A stretch of DNA of 64,000 bases from Leucothrix arctica. GTDB taxonomy: Bacteria > Pseudomonadota > Gammaproteobacteria > Thiotrichales > Thiotrichaceae. The DNA lies in the NCBI RefSeq assembly GCF_003172895.1, contig NZ_QGKL01000041.1:124001-188000 (forward strand), given 5' to 3'. The first letter of the stretch is position 1, and every line of letters starts with the position of its first letter. The notes beneath the pieces are model-generated. The model saw nothing but the letters and a program-made list of their open reading frames with translations. It had not been told where the DNA came from and made no database searches. The translations under genes were made by a program, and so were the position numbers. Shown here piece after piece: positions 34,676 through 44,107 of the stretch.

Positions 34676-36526
34676 TTACTCGCCAGATAAACCAGCAAGC
34701 TTTTCTTTTAACGGTTCGATAACACCACCGAGTACTGAACCAACACCAGGGATAGCCATTACCTTATCAAGCATTGGCTGCATCTGACCCAGACCACCTT
34801 GAAGTACTGAGTTGAAAATTGGCTTAGCAGCTTCTGGCAACTTATCTGCCATAGAAGTAATGCCATCTAACTTATCACTGAAGTCAGTCAGAGCAGGAAG
34901 TGCTGATTCGGCAGACTTAGCATCTGTAATACCACCTAGACTTGTTTGTGCTGTGTCGAACAAACCTTTTAACTGACCGGCCACATCGCCACCACCAGAA
35001 ACCATTCCAGTTAATGCACCTGCTGCCTTTTCTTTCATTGCTGCTAATGGGTCTGTTGAGCCTTCCTTCGTAGCTGTAGCTGTTTCTTTAACTGATGCTA
35101 CCGCACCTGTTGTCGCTTCCATTGCAGAGGCAGCTTTTTCCTTCATTGACTCTACTGCACCAGAAGTTGCTTCAGTTGCGGTACTCATTGCGCCCGTCGT
35201 TGTTTCTTTAACAGTATCTGTCGCTTTGTCCATCGCTGCGCCAGCAAAGTACTTGTAACCAAAGAAAGCTAGAACTGCAAGAATCGCAATTGGAATCAGC
35301 TTCTTAATCCAAGAAGAACCACCCGCTGCAGCAACTCCGCCAACGGCTGCTGCGCCAGCAACTGCACCTGTCGCTAAACCTGCTACATCACTTGCTGAAC
35401 CTGTTACACCATCAACCGCTCCAGTCACTGCATCTGTAGCAGAACCTGCAAGATCACCTACTGCGCCTGTTACACCGTCAACAGCTCCAGTAACAGCATC
35501 TGTAGCAGAACCTGCGATATCAACTACCGCACCTGTGACACCATCAACCGCGCCAGTCACTGCATCGGTAGCTGAACTTGCAACATCACCTACCGCACCT
35601 GTGACACCGTCAACCGCGCCAGTTACTGCATCTGTAGCTGAACTTGCAACATCACCTACCGCACCTGTTACACCGTCAACCGCGCCAGTCACTGCACCTG
35701 TAGCTGAACTTGCAACATCACCTACCGCACCTGTGACACCGTCAACCGCGCCAGTCACTGCATCCGTAGCAGAACCTGCGATATCACCTACTGCACCTGT
35801 TACGCCGTCAACCGCGCCAGTTACTGCATCTGTAGCTGAACTTGCCACATCACCTACTGCGCCTGTTACCCCGTCAACCGCGCCAGTCACTGCACCTGTA
35901 GCAGAACCTGCGATATCACCTACCGAACCAGAAGCTGCACCGGCTAAACCAGCAACAGCACCTGCGCCGCCAACTAGACCACCCAGTAAACCTGAAGCAT
36001 TAAAGCTGTCAGACAAACCTTTAGGAAGCGCCGCTGAAATATTATCTTTTTGACTCATTAGCATGCTAGATAAGCCTGCTTGACTCATCTCACCACCACC
36101 CGCCATGAAACGCTTCATCGTACTCATCGCCATTGGAGCGATCATTCCAACGATTGAGTTAGCGCTGGACTCGTTTACAGAAGTTGTTGAAGAAATCGCA
36201 CTCACTAAACCAGTGGCAGTTTCACCACCAAGCAGTGAACCGACCATGTGCTTGCCGCTCTCAACTAATGAATCTTTGTTTGAGCTACCGATCACACCAG
36301 AAAAATTATCCAGAATGCTATCGTCTTGCTTACTTACCGCATCAAATAAAGAGGCAGCGCCTTCTTCAGAAGACGCTTTACTCATCAGGCCGCCCAATAC
36401 TGCAGGTATTGCGCTTGCGATCACAGATTTAGTTGATTCTGGAGTTTCACCAACCGCATTACTAATTTGACCTAACACTTGGCCATTTACTTGATCTTTA
36501 ATTAAATCTACTAGATTGAACGACAT
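34676..36526 (-). CDS. DUF937 protein with eight 22-residue LEA-like repeats and a central membrane helix
   Basis: A 616-residue protein. Residues 1-175 form a DUF937/YidB-like helical domain. Residues 211-386 are eight near-identical 22-residue repeats (DAVTGAVDGVT plus GAVGDVASSAT), each two 11-residue units. A hydrophobic helix follows (about 408-427, LIPIAILAVLAFFGYKYF), then a lysine/glutamate-rich stretch of 11-residue style (MKEKAASAMEATTGAV) resembling LEA or synuclein repeats. A folded-looking C-terminal region (about 495-616) completes it. Function unknown; membrane attachment with amphipathic surface-binding segments is inferred. Confidence 0.82.
   Translation of the reverse strand: MSFNLVDLIKDQVNGQVLGQISNAVGETPESTKSVIASAIPAVLGGLMSKASSEEGAASLFDAVSKQDDSILDNFSGVIGSSNKDSLVESGKHMVGSLLGGETATGLVSAISSTTSVNESSANSIVGMIAPMAMSTMKRFMAGGGEMSQAGLSSMLMSQKDNISAALPKGLSDSFNASGLLGGLVGGAGAVAGLAGAASGSVGDIAGSATGAVTGAVDGVTGAVGDVASSATDAVTGAVDGVTGAVGDIAGSATDAVTGAVDGVTGAVGDVASSATGAVTGAVDGVTGAVGDVASSATDAVTGAVDGVTGAVGDVASSATDAVTGAVDGVTGAVVDIAGSATDAVTGAVDGVTGAVGDLAGSATDAVTGAVDGVTGSASDVAGLATGAVAGAAAVGGVAAAGGSSWIKKLIPIAILAVLAFFGYKYFAGAAMDKATDTVKETTTGAMSTATEATSGAVESMKEKAASAMEATTGAVASVKETATATKEGSTDPLAAMKEKAAGALTGMVSGGGDVAGQLKGLFDTAQTSLGGITDAKSAESALPALTDFSDKLDGITSMADKLPEAAKPIFNSVLQGGLGQMQPMLDKVMAIPGVGSVLGGVIEPLKEKLAGLSGE
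35369..35896 (-). repeat. Eight tandem 66-bp repeats within the DUF937 gene
   Basis: Eight 66-bp units coding for DAVTGAVDGVTG... run without interruption. Units differ mostly by silent changes and by DVASS/DIAGS/DLAGS alternation, so the array has been partly homogenised. The copy number is likely to vary between strains. It also produces an open but meaningless frame on the plus strand. Confidence 0.95.
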
Positions 36527-36640
36527 CGTAAGCTCCTATATATAATTTATAGTGATCAATTACTTAGATCACCCCTCAAGACATAGTAAATAGGTCGCAC
36601 CAGCTACAATACGGTTCATAAGCAGAACAATAAACTCTCT

Positions 36641-37615
36641 TTATCGCTCTTTAACATATGGTATGCCACTTGCCTTTGGCGCAACAGCCCTACCAATAAA
36701 GCCTGCTAGCAAAATAACCGTCAATATATAAGGCAGAGCCTCAATCAACTGAACCGGTACTTCGCCAATCACAGGTAATACGACACCTTGCAAACGGACA
36801 GCAAGTGCATCTAAGAAACCAAACAATAGACACGCCATCATGACTGACACGGGGCGCCACTTACCAAAGATCAATGCCGCCAATGCAATGAAACCCTGAC
36901 CAGCAGTCATGTCTCGAACAAATTGTGCGTTATGAGCCGTTGAAATATACGCACCAGCAACACCACAAAGCACACCACAACAAATCACGGCTAGGTAACG
37001 CTGTCTAGACACTGAAATACCCGCGGTATCGACTGCATTTGGGTTTTCACCAACGGCACGAAGACGTAAACCAAAGCGTGTTTTGTAAATCACCCAATAA
37101 GTAACCGGTACCATCGCGAACGCAACATACACTAAGGCGTTATGCCCACTAATAAGTTCTTTATAAATCGTTCCGAGATAAGGAATACCAGAGAGCAACT
37201 CCACGCCGGGTAACTCTATTGAAAGGAAACGAGCATCATTGATCAAACTCGGTGTTTGACCACCTTGATTAAACAAATAAAGACCAATAACCATCGTCAA
37301 ACCAGACGCTAGTATATTAATAGCAACACCACTAACGACCTGATTACCACGGTGAGTAATACATGCAAAACCATGTAACAACGCTAATAGAATAGAGACA
37401 CCAATAGCCGCAACCAAACCAAGCCAAGCGGAACCAGTGAGTGAGGCGACTGCTGCTGCCATAAACGCGCCAGCCAACATCTTACCTTCAAGCCCGATAT
37501 CAACAACACCTGCGCGCTCAGAAAAGAGTCCAGCCAATGCAGCAAGTACTAAAGGTGCTGACACGCGTAAGGTCGCATCAAATGTGAGAAGAATCACTTC
37601 AAACCAATCAGTCAT
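36641..37615 (-). CDS. BMP-type ABC transporter permease 2 (nucleoside uptake)
   Basis: A 324-residue inner-membrane permease of the branched-chain-like/BMP family with about eight helices. It has GLFSERAGVVDIGLEGKMLAGAF near the N-terminus, and GQGFIALAALIFGKWRPVSV and FGFLDALAVRLQ in the second half, as in NupQ/YufQ-type permeases. Last gene of a transporter operon, overlapping the preceding permease gene by 4 bases. Confidence 0.9.
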   Translation of the reverse strand: MTDWFEVILLTFDATLRVSAPLVLAALAGLFSERAGVVDIGLEGKMLAGAFMAAAVASLTGSAWLGLVAAIGVSILLALLHGFACITHRGNQVVSGVAINILASGLTMVIGLYLFNQGGQTPSLINDARFLSIELPGVELLSGIPYLGTIYKELISGHNALVYVAFAMVPVTYWVIYKTRFGLRLRAVGENPNAVDTAGISVSRQRYLAVICCGVLCGVAGAYISTAHNAQFVRDMTAGQGFIALAALIFGKWRPVSVMMACLLFGFLDALAVRLQGVVLPVIGEVPVQLIEALPYILTVILLAGFIGRAVAPKASGIPYVKER

Positions 37616-38739
37616 GACGTTACCTCCTGAGCGTTATTTTCACCTTTGCTAGCAAGGTATAATTTCATTAACCAAGGGCGATACATAAACTCTAAAGCAC
37701 CACAAAACAAAATCACCAAACCCTGCATAACGACAACAATATCTCGTGTGATATTTGACATTTCAAAGGCTAACTCTTGACCACCTTGAGACAGCACACC
37801 AAACAGCAATGCCGCCAAAATAATACCAATAGGATGATTACGTCCCATCAATGCTACCGCGATACCCGCAAAGCCATAACCGACATGAAAATCCAACATA
37901 AGACGGTGATTTACACCCAAAATCTCATTAACTCCGACCATGCCTGCAAGTGCACCTGAGATACACATACTTAATACAATGACACGAGGTGGTTTGATAC
38001 CCGCATAAATAGCCGCTGACGCATTGCTACCCGTGGTACGTAATTGATACCCCCAGCGTGTATACCAAATAAATATCCAAACAAACACTGACGCTAGTAA
38101 CGCTAAAAAGATCGACACATTTAACGGTGATGACTCTATTTCCACACCAAACATGGCAAACAGCTCATGCATCTGTGGAAGCCAGACTGAGTCAGGGAAG
38201 GTGACACTTTCTGGTGACATTTTAGAAGGGTCATTTAGCACGTTCACCATTAAGTAAACCATTAGCGATGCCGCTAAAAAGTTAAACATAATTGTCGTGA
38301 TAACGATATGACTGCCGCGATAAGCCTGTAAGTAAGCAGGAATATACGCCCAAGCTGCACCAAACAAAGCAGCACCCAAAATAGCTATTGGGATAACCAA
38401 TAGACCCGGTAGCCACTCAGCTAAAAGCAAACAAACTAAGCCTGCGCCCAGGCCACCAAGATAGGCCTGACCTTCACCACCAATATTGAATAAGCCCGCA
38501 TGGAATGCAACGGCTACCGCCAAACCTGTGAATACAAAGTTCGTCATATAGTAAAGCGTATAACCAATACCTTCACCATAACCAAACGCGCCAAACAATA
38601 AAATCTCACCGGCTTCAACGGGATCGACACCGATCACCAAGAAAATCCCAACCATTACTACAAATGCCGTCATGATATTTAAAAATGGCAGCAGTAATGC
38701 ATCCATCCAAAACGGCATTTCACTATTTGACTGACTCAT
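37612..38739 (-). CDS. BMP-type ABC transporter permease 1 (nucleoside uptake)
   Basis: A 375-residue permease, partner of the next gene, with about ten hydrophobic helices. The FNIGGEGQAYLGGLGAGL block and late VGYGFAGIAVALMGRNHPIGI mark the YufP/NupP class. It overlaps both flanking genes by 4 bases (ATGA type), indicating coupled translation with the ATPase and second permease. Confidence 0.9.
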   Translation of the reverse strand: MSQSNSEMPFWMDALLLPFLNIMTAFVVMVGIFLVIGVDPVEAGEILLFGAFGYGEGIGYTLYYMTNFVFTGLAVAVAFHAGLFNIGGEGQAYLGGLGAGLVCLLLAEWLPGLLVIPIAILGAALFGAAWAYIPAYLQAYRGSHIVITTIMFNFLAASLMVYLMVNVLNDPSKMSPESVTFPDSVWLPQMHELFAMFGVEIESSPLNVSIFLALLASVFVWIFIWYTRWGYQLRTTGSNASAAIYAGIKPPRVIVLSMCISGALAGMVGVNEILGVNHRLMLDFHVGYGFAGIAVALMGRNHPIGIILAALLFGVLSQGGQELAFEMSNITRDIVVVMQGLVILFCGALEFMYRPWLMKLYLASKGENNAQEVTS

Positions 38740-40277
38740 GCGACCACCTCTTTCTGAGCGTCACTGCTCGTCATCAACAAACCAAGCTCACGCTCAGTTG
38801 CTTCAGCGGCAGGCACTTCACCTGTAATCACACCATCACACATTACTAATACTCGATCACTCACCGATATAATCTCTTCTAATTCAACTGATACCAACAA
38901 TATCGCTTTACCCGCATCACGCATTTCAATAATACGTCGATGAATAAACTCAATCGCACCAATATCCACGCCTCGCGTAGGCTGGCCTACCAATAGAATA
39001 TCTGGGTTACGCTCCATTTCACGCGCAAGGATAAGTTTTTGCTGATTACCACCAGAGAAGTTGGCGGACTTTAGATCAGGGTCACGCGGGCGAACGTCAA
39101 AGGCATCCATCAGCTTGCGGCAGTAGTCACGCACTTTGCTACGGCTCATAATGAAGCGGCCGTTATATTCTTTATCGTTGTGATAACCCAAAATCGAAGA
39201 CTCAGACGCACTAAAACTAGTTACCATTCCCATATGGTGACGATCTTCTGGGACATGTGCCAAACCACGAATGCGCATTCTTTCTGGACTTGCAGGCTTC
39301 TTACGACTGACTTCATGGCCATTGATGATCATGCTACCGCTATTAACTTTAGTGATACCAGATAATGCTTCGAGTAACTCACTCTGACCATTACCAGACA
39401 CACCCGCGATACCGACAACTTCACCCGCTTTCACTTCAAAGCTAACCTGCTTAACGCGTTCGACACCTTGAGCATCTTTAATCGTTAAGTTATCCACTTT
39501 AATAAGTGCTTCACCCACGTTGGCATCTATTTTATCAACTTGTAATAGAACCTTGCGCCCTACCATCAACTCAGCAATATCTTCTTTGGAGGTCTCACTC
39601 GTTTTGCGGTGAGCCACCATGGTTCCTGCGCGCATTACCGATACATTATCAGTAATCGCCATAATTTCTTGCAGCTTATGTGTAATCAATAAGATCGTTA
39701 CACCCTGCGCTTTCAATGATTCGAGTATACGAAACAGCTCGGCCGTTTCTTGTGGTGTCAGTACGCCTGTTGGCTCGTCCAATATTAGGATTTTCGCACC
39801 ACGATACAGCGCCTTCAAAATCTCAACACGTTGTTGCAAGCCCACCGATAGGCTTGACACTCGCGCATGCAAATCAACGGCTAGACCGTACTCATTTGCT
39901 AGACGTTTCAACTCTGTTTCAGCGGCTATTCTACCTTCTTTGAGTAGCTTTCCACCTTCATTCCCTAGCATGACATTTTCTAAGACGGTGAATGGCTCAA
40001 CCAACATAAAATGCTGATGTACCATCCCTACGCCTGCGGCTAACGCTTCTCGGGAGTTATTGAAATACTGAGCCTTGCCGAACACTTCAATATGACCCGT
40101 ATCGTATTGATAGAATCCATATAGAATACTCATCAGCGTGGATTTACCCGCACCGTTTTCACCGACTATGCCATGGATAGTCCCTGACTCGACACACAAG
40201 TTCACCTTGTCATTTGCGCGAACGGCACCAAACCGCTTACTCACATCCGTGAGTTCAATTGCTATGTCAGAATGCAT
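38736..40277 (-). CDS. BMP-type ABC transporter ATP-binding protein (two ATPase domains)
   Basis: A 513-residue double ATPase. Domain 1 has Walker A GENGAGKS (about 38-45), signature LSVGLQQRVEILKAL and Walker B ILILDEPTGVLTP. Domain 2 has GVSGNGQSELL, where the lysine is replaced, as is usual in the second half of sugar/nucleoside ATPases, and FSGGNQQKLILAREM. It energises the two downstream permeases. The binding-protein gene lies upstream, separated by a hairpin that may lower downstream expression. Confidence 0.93.
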   Translation of the reverse strand: MHSDIAIELTDVSKRFGAVRANDKVNLCVESGTIHGIVGENGAGKSTLMSILYGFYQYDTGHIEVFGKAQYFNNSREALAAGVGMVHQHFMLVEPFTVLENVMLGNEGGKLLKEGRIAAETELKRLANEYGLAVDLHARVSSLSVGLQQRVEILKALYRGAKILILDEPTGVLTPQETAELFRILESLKAQGVTILLITHKLQEIMAITDNVSVMRAGTMVAHRKTSETSKEDIAELMVGRKVLLQVDKIDANVGEALIKVDNLTIKDAQGVERVKQVSFEVKAGEVVGIAGVSGNGQSELLEALSGITKVNSGSMIINGHEVSRKKPASPERMRIRGLAHVPEDRHHMGMVTSFSASESSILGYHNDKEYNGRFIMSRSKVRDYCRKLMDAFDVRPRDPDLKSANFSGGNQQKLILAREMERNPDILLVGQPTRGVDIGAIEFIHRRIIEMRDAGKAILLVSVELEEIISVSDRVLVMCDGVITGEVPAAEATERELGLLMTSSDAQKEVVA

Positions 40278-40304
40278 AGAATCCCTTATCTATAAACGTA
40301 AAAA

Positions 40305-40331
40305 AAGGTAGTCAGAGGACCTGACCACCTT
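40305..40331 (-). terminator. Intrinsic terminator between binding protein and ATPase genes
   Basis: On the minus strand AAGGTGGTCAG pairs with CTGACTACCTT with one mismatch, around a 5-base loop, then a T run. Inside an operon it probably acts as a partial terminator, so the binding protein is made in excess. Confidence 0.75.
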
Positions 40332-40422
40332 CTTAGGTACACTAGCTTATTGGTAGTCGGTGACTCCAATAGGCACTAATAACAGCGATACTTCTAATAA
40401 CTGTCATGCCTTCACTATCAGC

Positions 40423-41415
40423 TTAGTATTCGCACTTCTTATCTGACATGTAGTCATGTACTTTGATATGACCAGAAATGATAAGTGCTTTTAACTCACC
40501 CATACGCTTTTCCATATCAGGAGTAACCAAGTCGCGGTTATTGTCATCTAGCGCCCAATCAACACCACCGGCTTTAAGATCCATCACTTTGATTTCTGAC
40601 TTCCAAGTGCCTTCTTTTGCTTCTGAGAAAGAAACATAAGCTGCTTCACCAACACGCTTAACCATAGACGTTAGCATTGTGCCTGGCTGAAGGTGGTTTT
40701 GGTTACTATCGACACCAATCGCATACTTACCCAAATCTTTTGCTGCTTGGTATACACCCGCGCCTGAACCACCTGCTGCTGAAAATACTACGTCAGCACC
40801 TTTTTCAAACTGGCTCTTTGCTAGCTCGCCACCTTTACTAGGGTTGTTAAATGCTGCACCTGTGGAGCCGATCATGTTAGACATCACTTCAATATCTTTA
40901 TTTTGGTACTTAGCACCCTGCTCATAACCACAAGAGAACTTACGGATTAGAGGAATATCCATACCACCAACAAAACCAACTTTAGCTGTCGTTGACTTCA
41001 TTGCTGCCAATGCGCCCACAAGGAATGACCCTTCGTGCTCAGCAAAAACGATTGATTGAACATTAGGTAGTCCAACAACCATATCGATGATTGTGAACTT
41101 AGTCTCTGGATACTCTGTTGCTGCTTTCTCTACTGCACTCGCCATTGAGAAACCAACACCAACGATTGGGCTAGACTTACGCTTCGCAAGCTTGCTTAAC
41201 CCCTGGCCAACTTGTGCTTCGTTTGTTGGCTCAACTTCGCGAACTTTAATACCGGTGTCTTTCGTAAACTTGGTAATACCGTGGTAAACAGCTTCGTTAA
41301 ACGACTTATCGTTTTTACCAGCTTTGTCATAAACTACCGCTGGCGAAATATCGGCTGCCATCGCATTACTTAACATTAAACCTGCAACTGCTACCACGGG
41401 AATAAATCGTTTCAT
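40423..41415 (-). CDS. BMP family ABC transporter substrate-binding protein
   Basis: A 330-residue periplasmic protein of the BMP/PnrA-like family, with signal peptide 1-20 (VAGLMLSNAMA). Family blocks are VYDKAGKNDKSFNEAVYHG, FAEHEGSFLVGALAAM, VGFVGGMDIPLIRKFSCGYEQGA, VVFSAAGGSGAGVYQAA and AIGVDSNQNHLQPGTMLTSM. BMP proteins usually bind purine nucleosides. It heads the transporter operon, and a palindrome lies in its upstream region. Confidence 0.92.
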   Translation of the reverse strand: MKRFIPVVAVAGLMLSNAMAADISPAVVYDKAGKNDKSFNEAVYHGITKFTKDTGIKVREVEPTNEAQVGQGLSKLAKRKSSPIVGVGFSMASAVEKAATEYPETKFTIIDMVVGLPNVQSIVFAEHEGSFLVGALAAMKSTTAKVGFVGGMDIPLIRKFSCGYEQGAKYQNKDIEVMSNMIGSTGAAFNNPSKGGELAKSQFEKGADVVFSAAGGSGAGVYQAAKDLGKYAIGVDSNQNHLQPGTMLTSMVKRVGEAAYVSFSEAKEGTWKSEIKVMDLKAGGVDWALDDNNRDLVTPDMEKRMGELKALIISGHIKVHDYMSDKKCEY

Positions 41416-41464
41416 GAAACACCTCTTTAGGGGGTCGGGTTAATAATTATTAAAACTTCCTGAC

Positions 41465-41481
41465 CATATGGATACCATATG
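41465..41481. promoter_or_regulatory. Perfect 17-bp palindrome, candidate operator
   Basis: CATATGGATACCATATG has 7-base perfect arms around a 3-base centre. It lies 50 bp upstream of the BMP binding-protein start, where a repressor site would be expected. The bound regulator is unknown. Confidence 0.5.
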
Positions 41482-41569
41482 CTGTCAATGTTGGCAATAT
41501 ATTGGGTTATACACTTACTTGTTTGGAGCAAAAATATTACCTATACGGTCATGAGATTGATATTTTTAA

Positions 41570-42523
41570 CTATTTTTCATCTTTAAAAAATTGTAACGCG
41601 CGCCACTCAGACCACATCACACTTCCTTTTGAACGTTGATAAAAGCCAACATGACCACCATGCATAGGAGCCTCAAAAGTCACTTGCTTGCAATGTTTAA
41701 CCATCTCGTAAGGATAGCACTCTAGTGATAAAAAAGGGTCGTTTACAGCATTTACCAGTAAGGTGGGCACTGCGATAGACTCAATAAAAGGCAGTGAACT
41801 ACACTGCTGATAATAGTCATCTGCATCTTTAAAACCGTGCAAGGGCCCAGTGAACACGTCGTCAAAATCGGGCAGATTCTTTAACCCCATCATTGCATCA
41901 ACATCAAAACCTTCCGACCTAAGCAGCGTTTCTTTAGCGAGTACTTTTTGCTTTAAGCTTTTCACAAAGTTTTGCGTATAGACCTTATTAAAGCCTGTGG
42001 CTAGTTGGTGACTAGAAGAACGTAAATCACAGGGCGTGGAAAAGGCACAAACACCTTTGATCAATGGACTGATCGATGTTGACTGCTCCCCAGCGTACTT
42101 CAATGTTAGGTTTCCACCTAAACTAAAACCCACCAGATAAATACTTTGATAATCCGCAGAGTCTTGGACATGACTCATGACGGTTTCAAGGTCATACGTC
42201 GCCCCTGAATGATAATACTTACTGGTACGATTGATCTCTCCCGAACAGCCACGGTAGTTCCATGCCAACACATCGTAATCGTTATTCTTAAACAGATTAG
42301 CAATGCCCTGCACGTACTTTGCATGGGAGCTAGACTCCAAACCATGAGAGATAATCAGTAATTTACTGTGGCCACCCTTTAGCCAATCCAAGTCAAGGAA
42401 GTCATCATCTGGGGTCGTGATGCGTTCTCGCTGGTATGGCTGCTTTAAAACGGGGCGAAAGAAGTATGGCAATAAGGTTTCAACGTGACCATTGATGATC
42501 TTGCTGGGTAAATCTAAAGACAT
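41570..42523 (-). CDS. YheT-type alpha/beta hydrolase
   Basis: A 317-residue hydrolase of the YheT/ABHD family. The N-terminal NGHVETLLPYFFRP, the nucleophile elbow GFSLGGNLTLKY (Ser near residue 145) and a C-terminal PMHGGHVGFYQRS with the catalytic histidine define it. Oxyanion-site sequence ISHGLESSSHAKY is also present. Members are esterases with poorly known substrates. Third gene of a minus-strand group, 1 base after the HD gene. Confidence 0.88.
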   Translation of the reverse strand: MSLDLPSKIINGHVETLLPYFFRPVLKQPYQRERITTPDDDFLDLDWLKGGHSKLLIISHGLESSSHAKYVQGIANLFKNNDYDVLAWNYRGCSGEINRTSKYYHSGATYDLETVMSHVQDSADYQSIYLVGFSLGGNLTLKYAGEQSTSISPLIKGVCAFSTPCDLRSSSHQLATGFNKVYTQNFVKSLKQKVLAKETLLRSEGFDVDAMMGLKNLPDFDDVFTGPLHGFKDADDYYQQCSSLPFIESIAVPTLLVNAVNDPFLSLECYPYEMVKHCKQVTFEAPMHGGHVGFYQRSKGSVMWSEWRALQFFKDEK

Positions 42524-42524
42524 G

Positions 42525-43133
42525 TTAACGATCCATTCGACGAGTTAAATTGCGCCTTGCTTGAGACTCGTATTGCTCAAACATCGCGTCAGTATGATAG
42601 ATACGCTCACGTGACAAAAACGATGCTAAAACTTGCTTGCGACCTGACTCATACGCTTTCGCAGGTACCCACTGATACTCTCGTCTTACGGCTTGATCAT
42701 AAGCCTCAAAAGCAGCGTCAGATGCACCTAAAATACCTAAGTCTATATCTAACATAATGGCAGAGTCATGATTAAATGGCTTATGCGTTTTGGTGGCAAT
42801 AATCATCGCATCTATGCGAGAGACGACACCTTCAGCCACACCTTTACTTGTTAAATAGGACGTTGCCCATGCCGCACTTTGCTCTTCATTATCAGATTTT
42901 TGGGAATCATAAATGGCATCATGAAACCAAATCGCGACTTTAATCTCGGCAGAATGCTCAGCTAAGTGTCGAAACTTTTCGAAATGACGTAAGCATTCAA
43001 TGACGTGTTGATCACTATGATAATGACGGGAGGGACTGCGGTATTGCTCAGCAAGTTGCTCAAAGATATCGCCACTATCAGTAACGCCTAAACTCGCTAA
43101 GACTTGCGATAAATTATCGTGACTAAACAGCAT
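42525..43133 (-). CDS. HD-superfamily predicted metal-dependent phosphohydrolase
   Basis: A 202-residue protein of the HD family. RHYHSDQHVIECL supplies early histidines and IWFHDAIYDSQKSDNEEQSA the HD-E metal site. A later MLDIDLGILGA aspartate block is also typical. This family is annotated as predicted HD phosphohydrolases and has no settled substrate. It abuts both neighbours without a gap, so it is translated within an operon. Confidence 0.85.
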   Translation of the reverse strand: MLFSHDNLSQVLASLGVTDSGDIFEQLAEQYRSPSRHYHSDQHVIECLRHFEKFRHLAEHSAEIKVAIWFHDAIYDSQKSDNEEQSAAWATSYLTSKGVAEGVVSRIDAMIIATKTHKPFNHDSAIMLDIDLGILGASDAAFEAYDQAVRREYQWVPAKAYESGRKQVLASFLSRERIYHTDAMFEQYESQARRNLTRRMDR

Positions 43134-43934
43134 CTAGTCTCTATTTTGAATCAGGTGTTCAAACTTATAACGACGAAACTTTGGGCTAATCACTTTTAGA
43201 CACTCATACGAATACAGTAACGCAATAATAGACACTATAGAGACTGCAAGCCAAGGTAATGAGTCGACACTAAAAAAGTGTATGAACTGCTGCTCTGCAC
43301 TTATCTGTTTGCCTACAAAATACGTTTGAAATTTACTATATAACCCCGTAAACAAACCCGTAGTACCAATAGCAAAGGACAACATCATTAACGCGGTGTG
43401 CTTTGTTAAGTGTCGATAGCGTTTATGAGCATCAGCCTGATCAAATAATTGGTGATGGAGCTTAACTGGATGACCGCCACGTAGAACAGAGTCACATACG
43501 GGAGGTGTTAACTGATCGTGGTGAGAGCCGGTAAGTACTTCAACCGTCATATGTTGATTGGGTTTTAAGCGCTCAAAGTAGACCACTACTTCTGGTGACT
43601 CTATTTGATAATGAGGTACTGTGCCCTCGTTGGCAAAGCCTGCTTTCTCCGAAATAACCTGCAAGTCATTAAAGTGAAACGCTAACTCGGGCTCAGGAAA
43701 AAAGTCTGAGGGGGTGATGTCGCGATTGCCACTATTGAATAATGTGATTTCATAACGGACAAAATGAGAGGTTGGTTTGCCTAAGTAAAGCATTTCCACG
43801 CATTCATTCGCTGTTGACTCAATCAACTTATTCGAATAAATAAGAGTCAACTCATTGGTCCGCTTACCTTTATAGTAAACAGATGCGCCAAATACGGCAA
43901 CTAAAACCCCAATGATAATTATAATCAATTCCAA
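43134..43934 (-). CDS. Hypothetical membrane protein
   Basis: A 266-residue protein with an N-terminal helix (2-22), a soluble region of about 150 residues predicted to be beta-rich, and two C-terminal helices (about 180-205 and 226-248). The start is TTG with AGAGG about 9 bases upstream. Family not recognised. It is first in a group with the HD and YheT-type genes, its stop directly touching the HD start codon. Confidence 0.65.
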   Translation of the reverse strand: MELIIIIIGVLVAVFGASVYYKGKRTNELTLIYSNKLIESTANECVEMLYLGKPTSHFVRYEITLFNSGNRDITPSDFFPEPELAFHFNDLQVISEKAGFANEGTVPHYQIESPEVVVYFERLKPNQHMTVEVLTGSHHDQLTPPVCDSVLRGGHPVKLHHQLFDQADAHKRYRHLTKHTALMMLSFAIGTTGLFTGLYSKFQTYFVGKQISAEQQFIHFFSVDSLPWLAVSIVSIIALLYSYECLKVISPKFRRYKFEHLIQNRD

Positions 43935-44107
43935 GCGATAAACCTCTTTTACATCTCAAATACCCCAAGGAGATGTATGATACTAAAGCAATCCTTAACA
44001 ACATATTAAAATGCTGCTGTGTGACTTACAAGACAAAGAATCCGTTTATTTTTTAATTAGATTTGTGTGTGATAGGATTCGAATTTTACACCATGTAAGG
44101 GGCAGCT

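Noticed and set aside
35369-35896. CRISPR-like regular repeats
   Set aside because: The units are contiguous 66-bp coding repeats with no spacers, in frame, with silent differences.
35535-36053. 172-codon plus-strand open frame rich in TAPVT repeats
   Set aside because: It is the antisense shadow of the 66-bp repeat array in the DUF937 gene, where repetition keeps other frames open.
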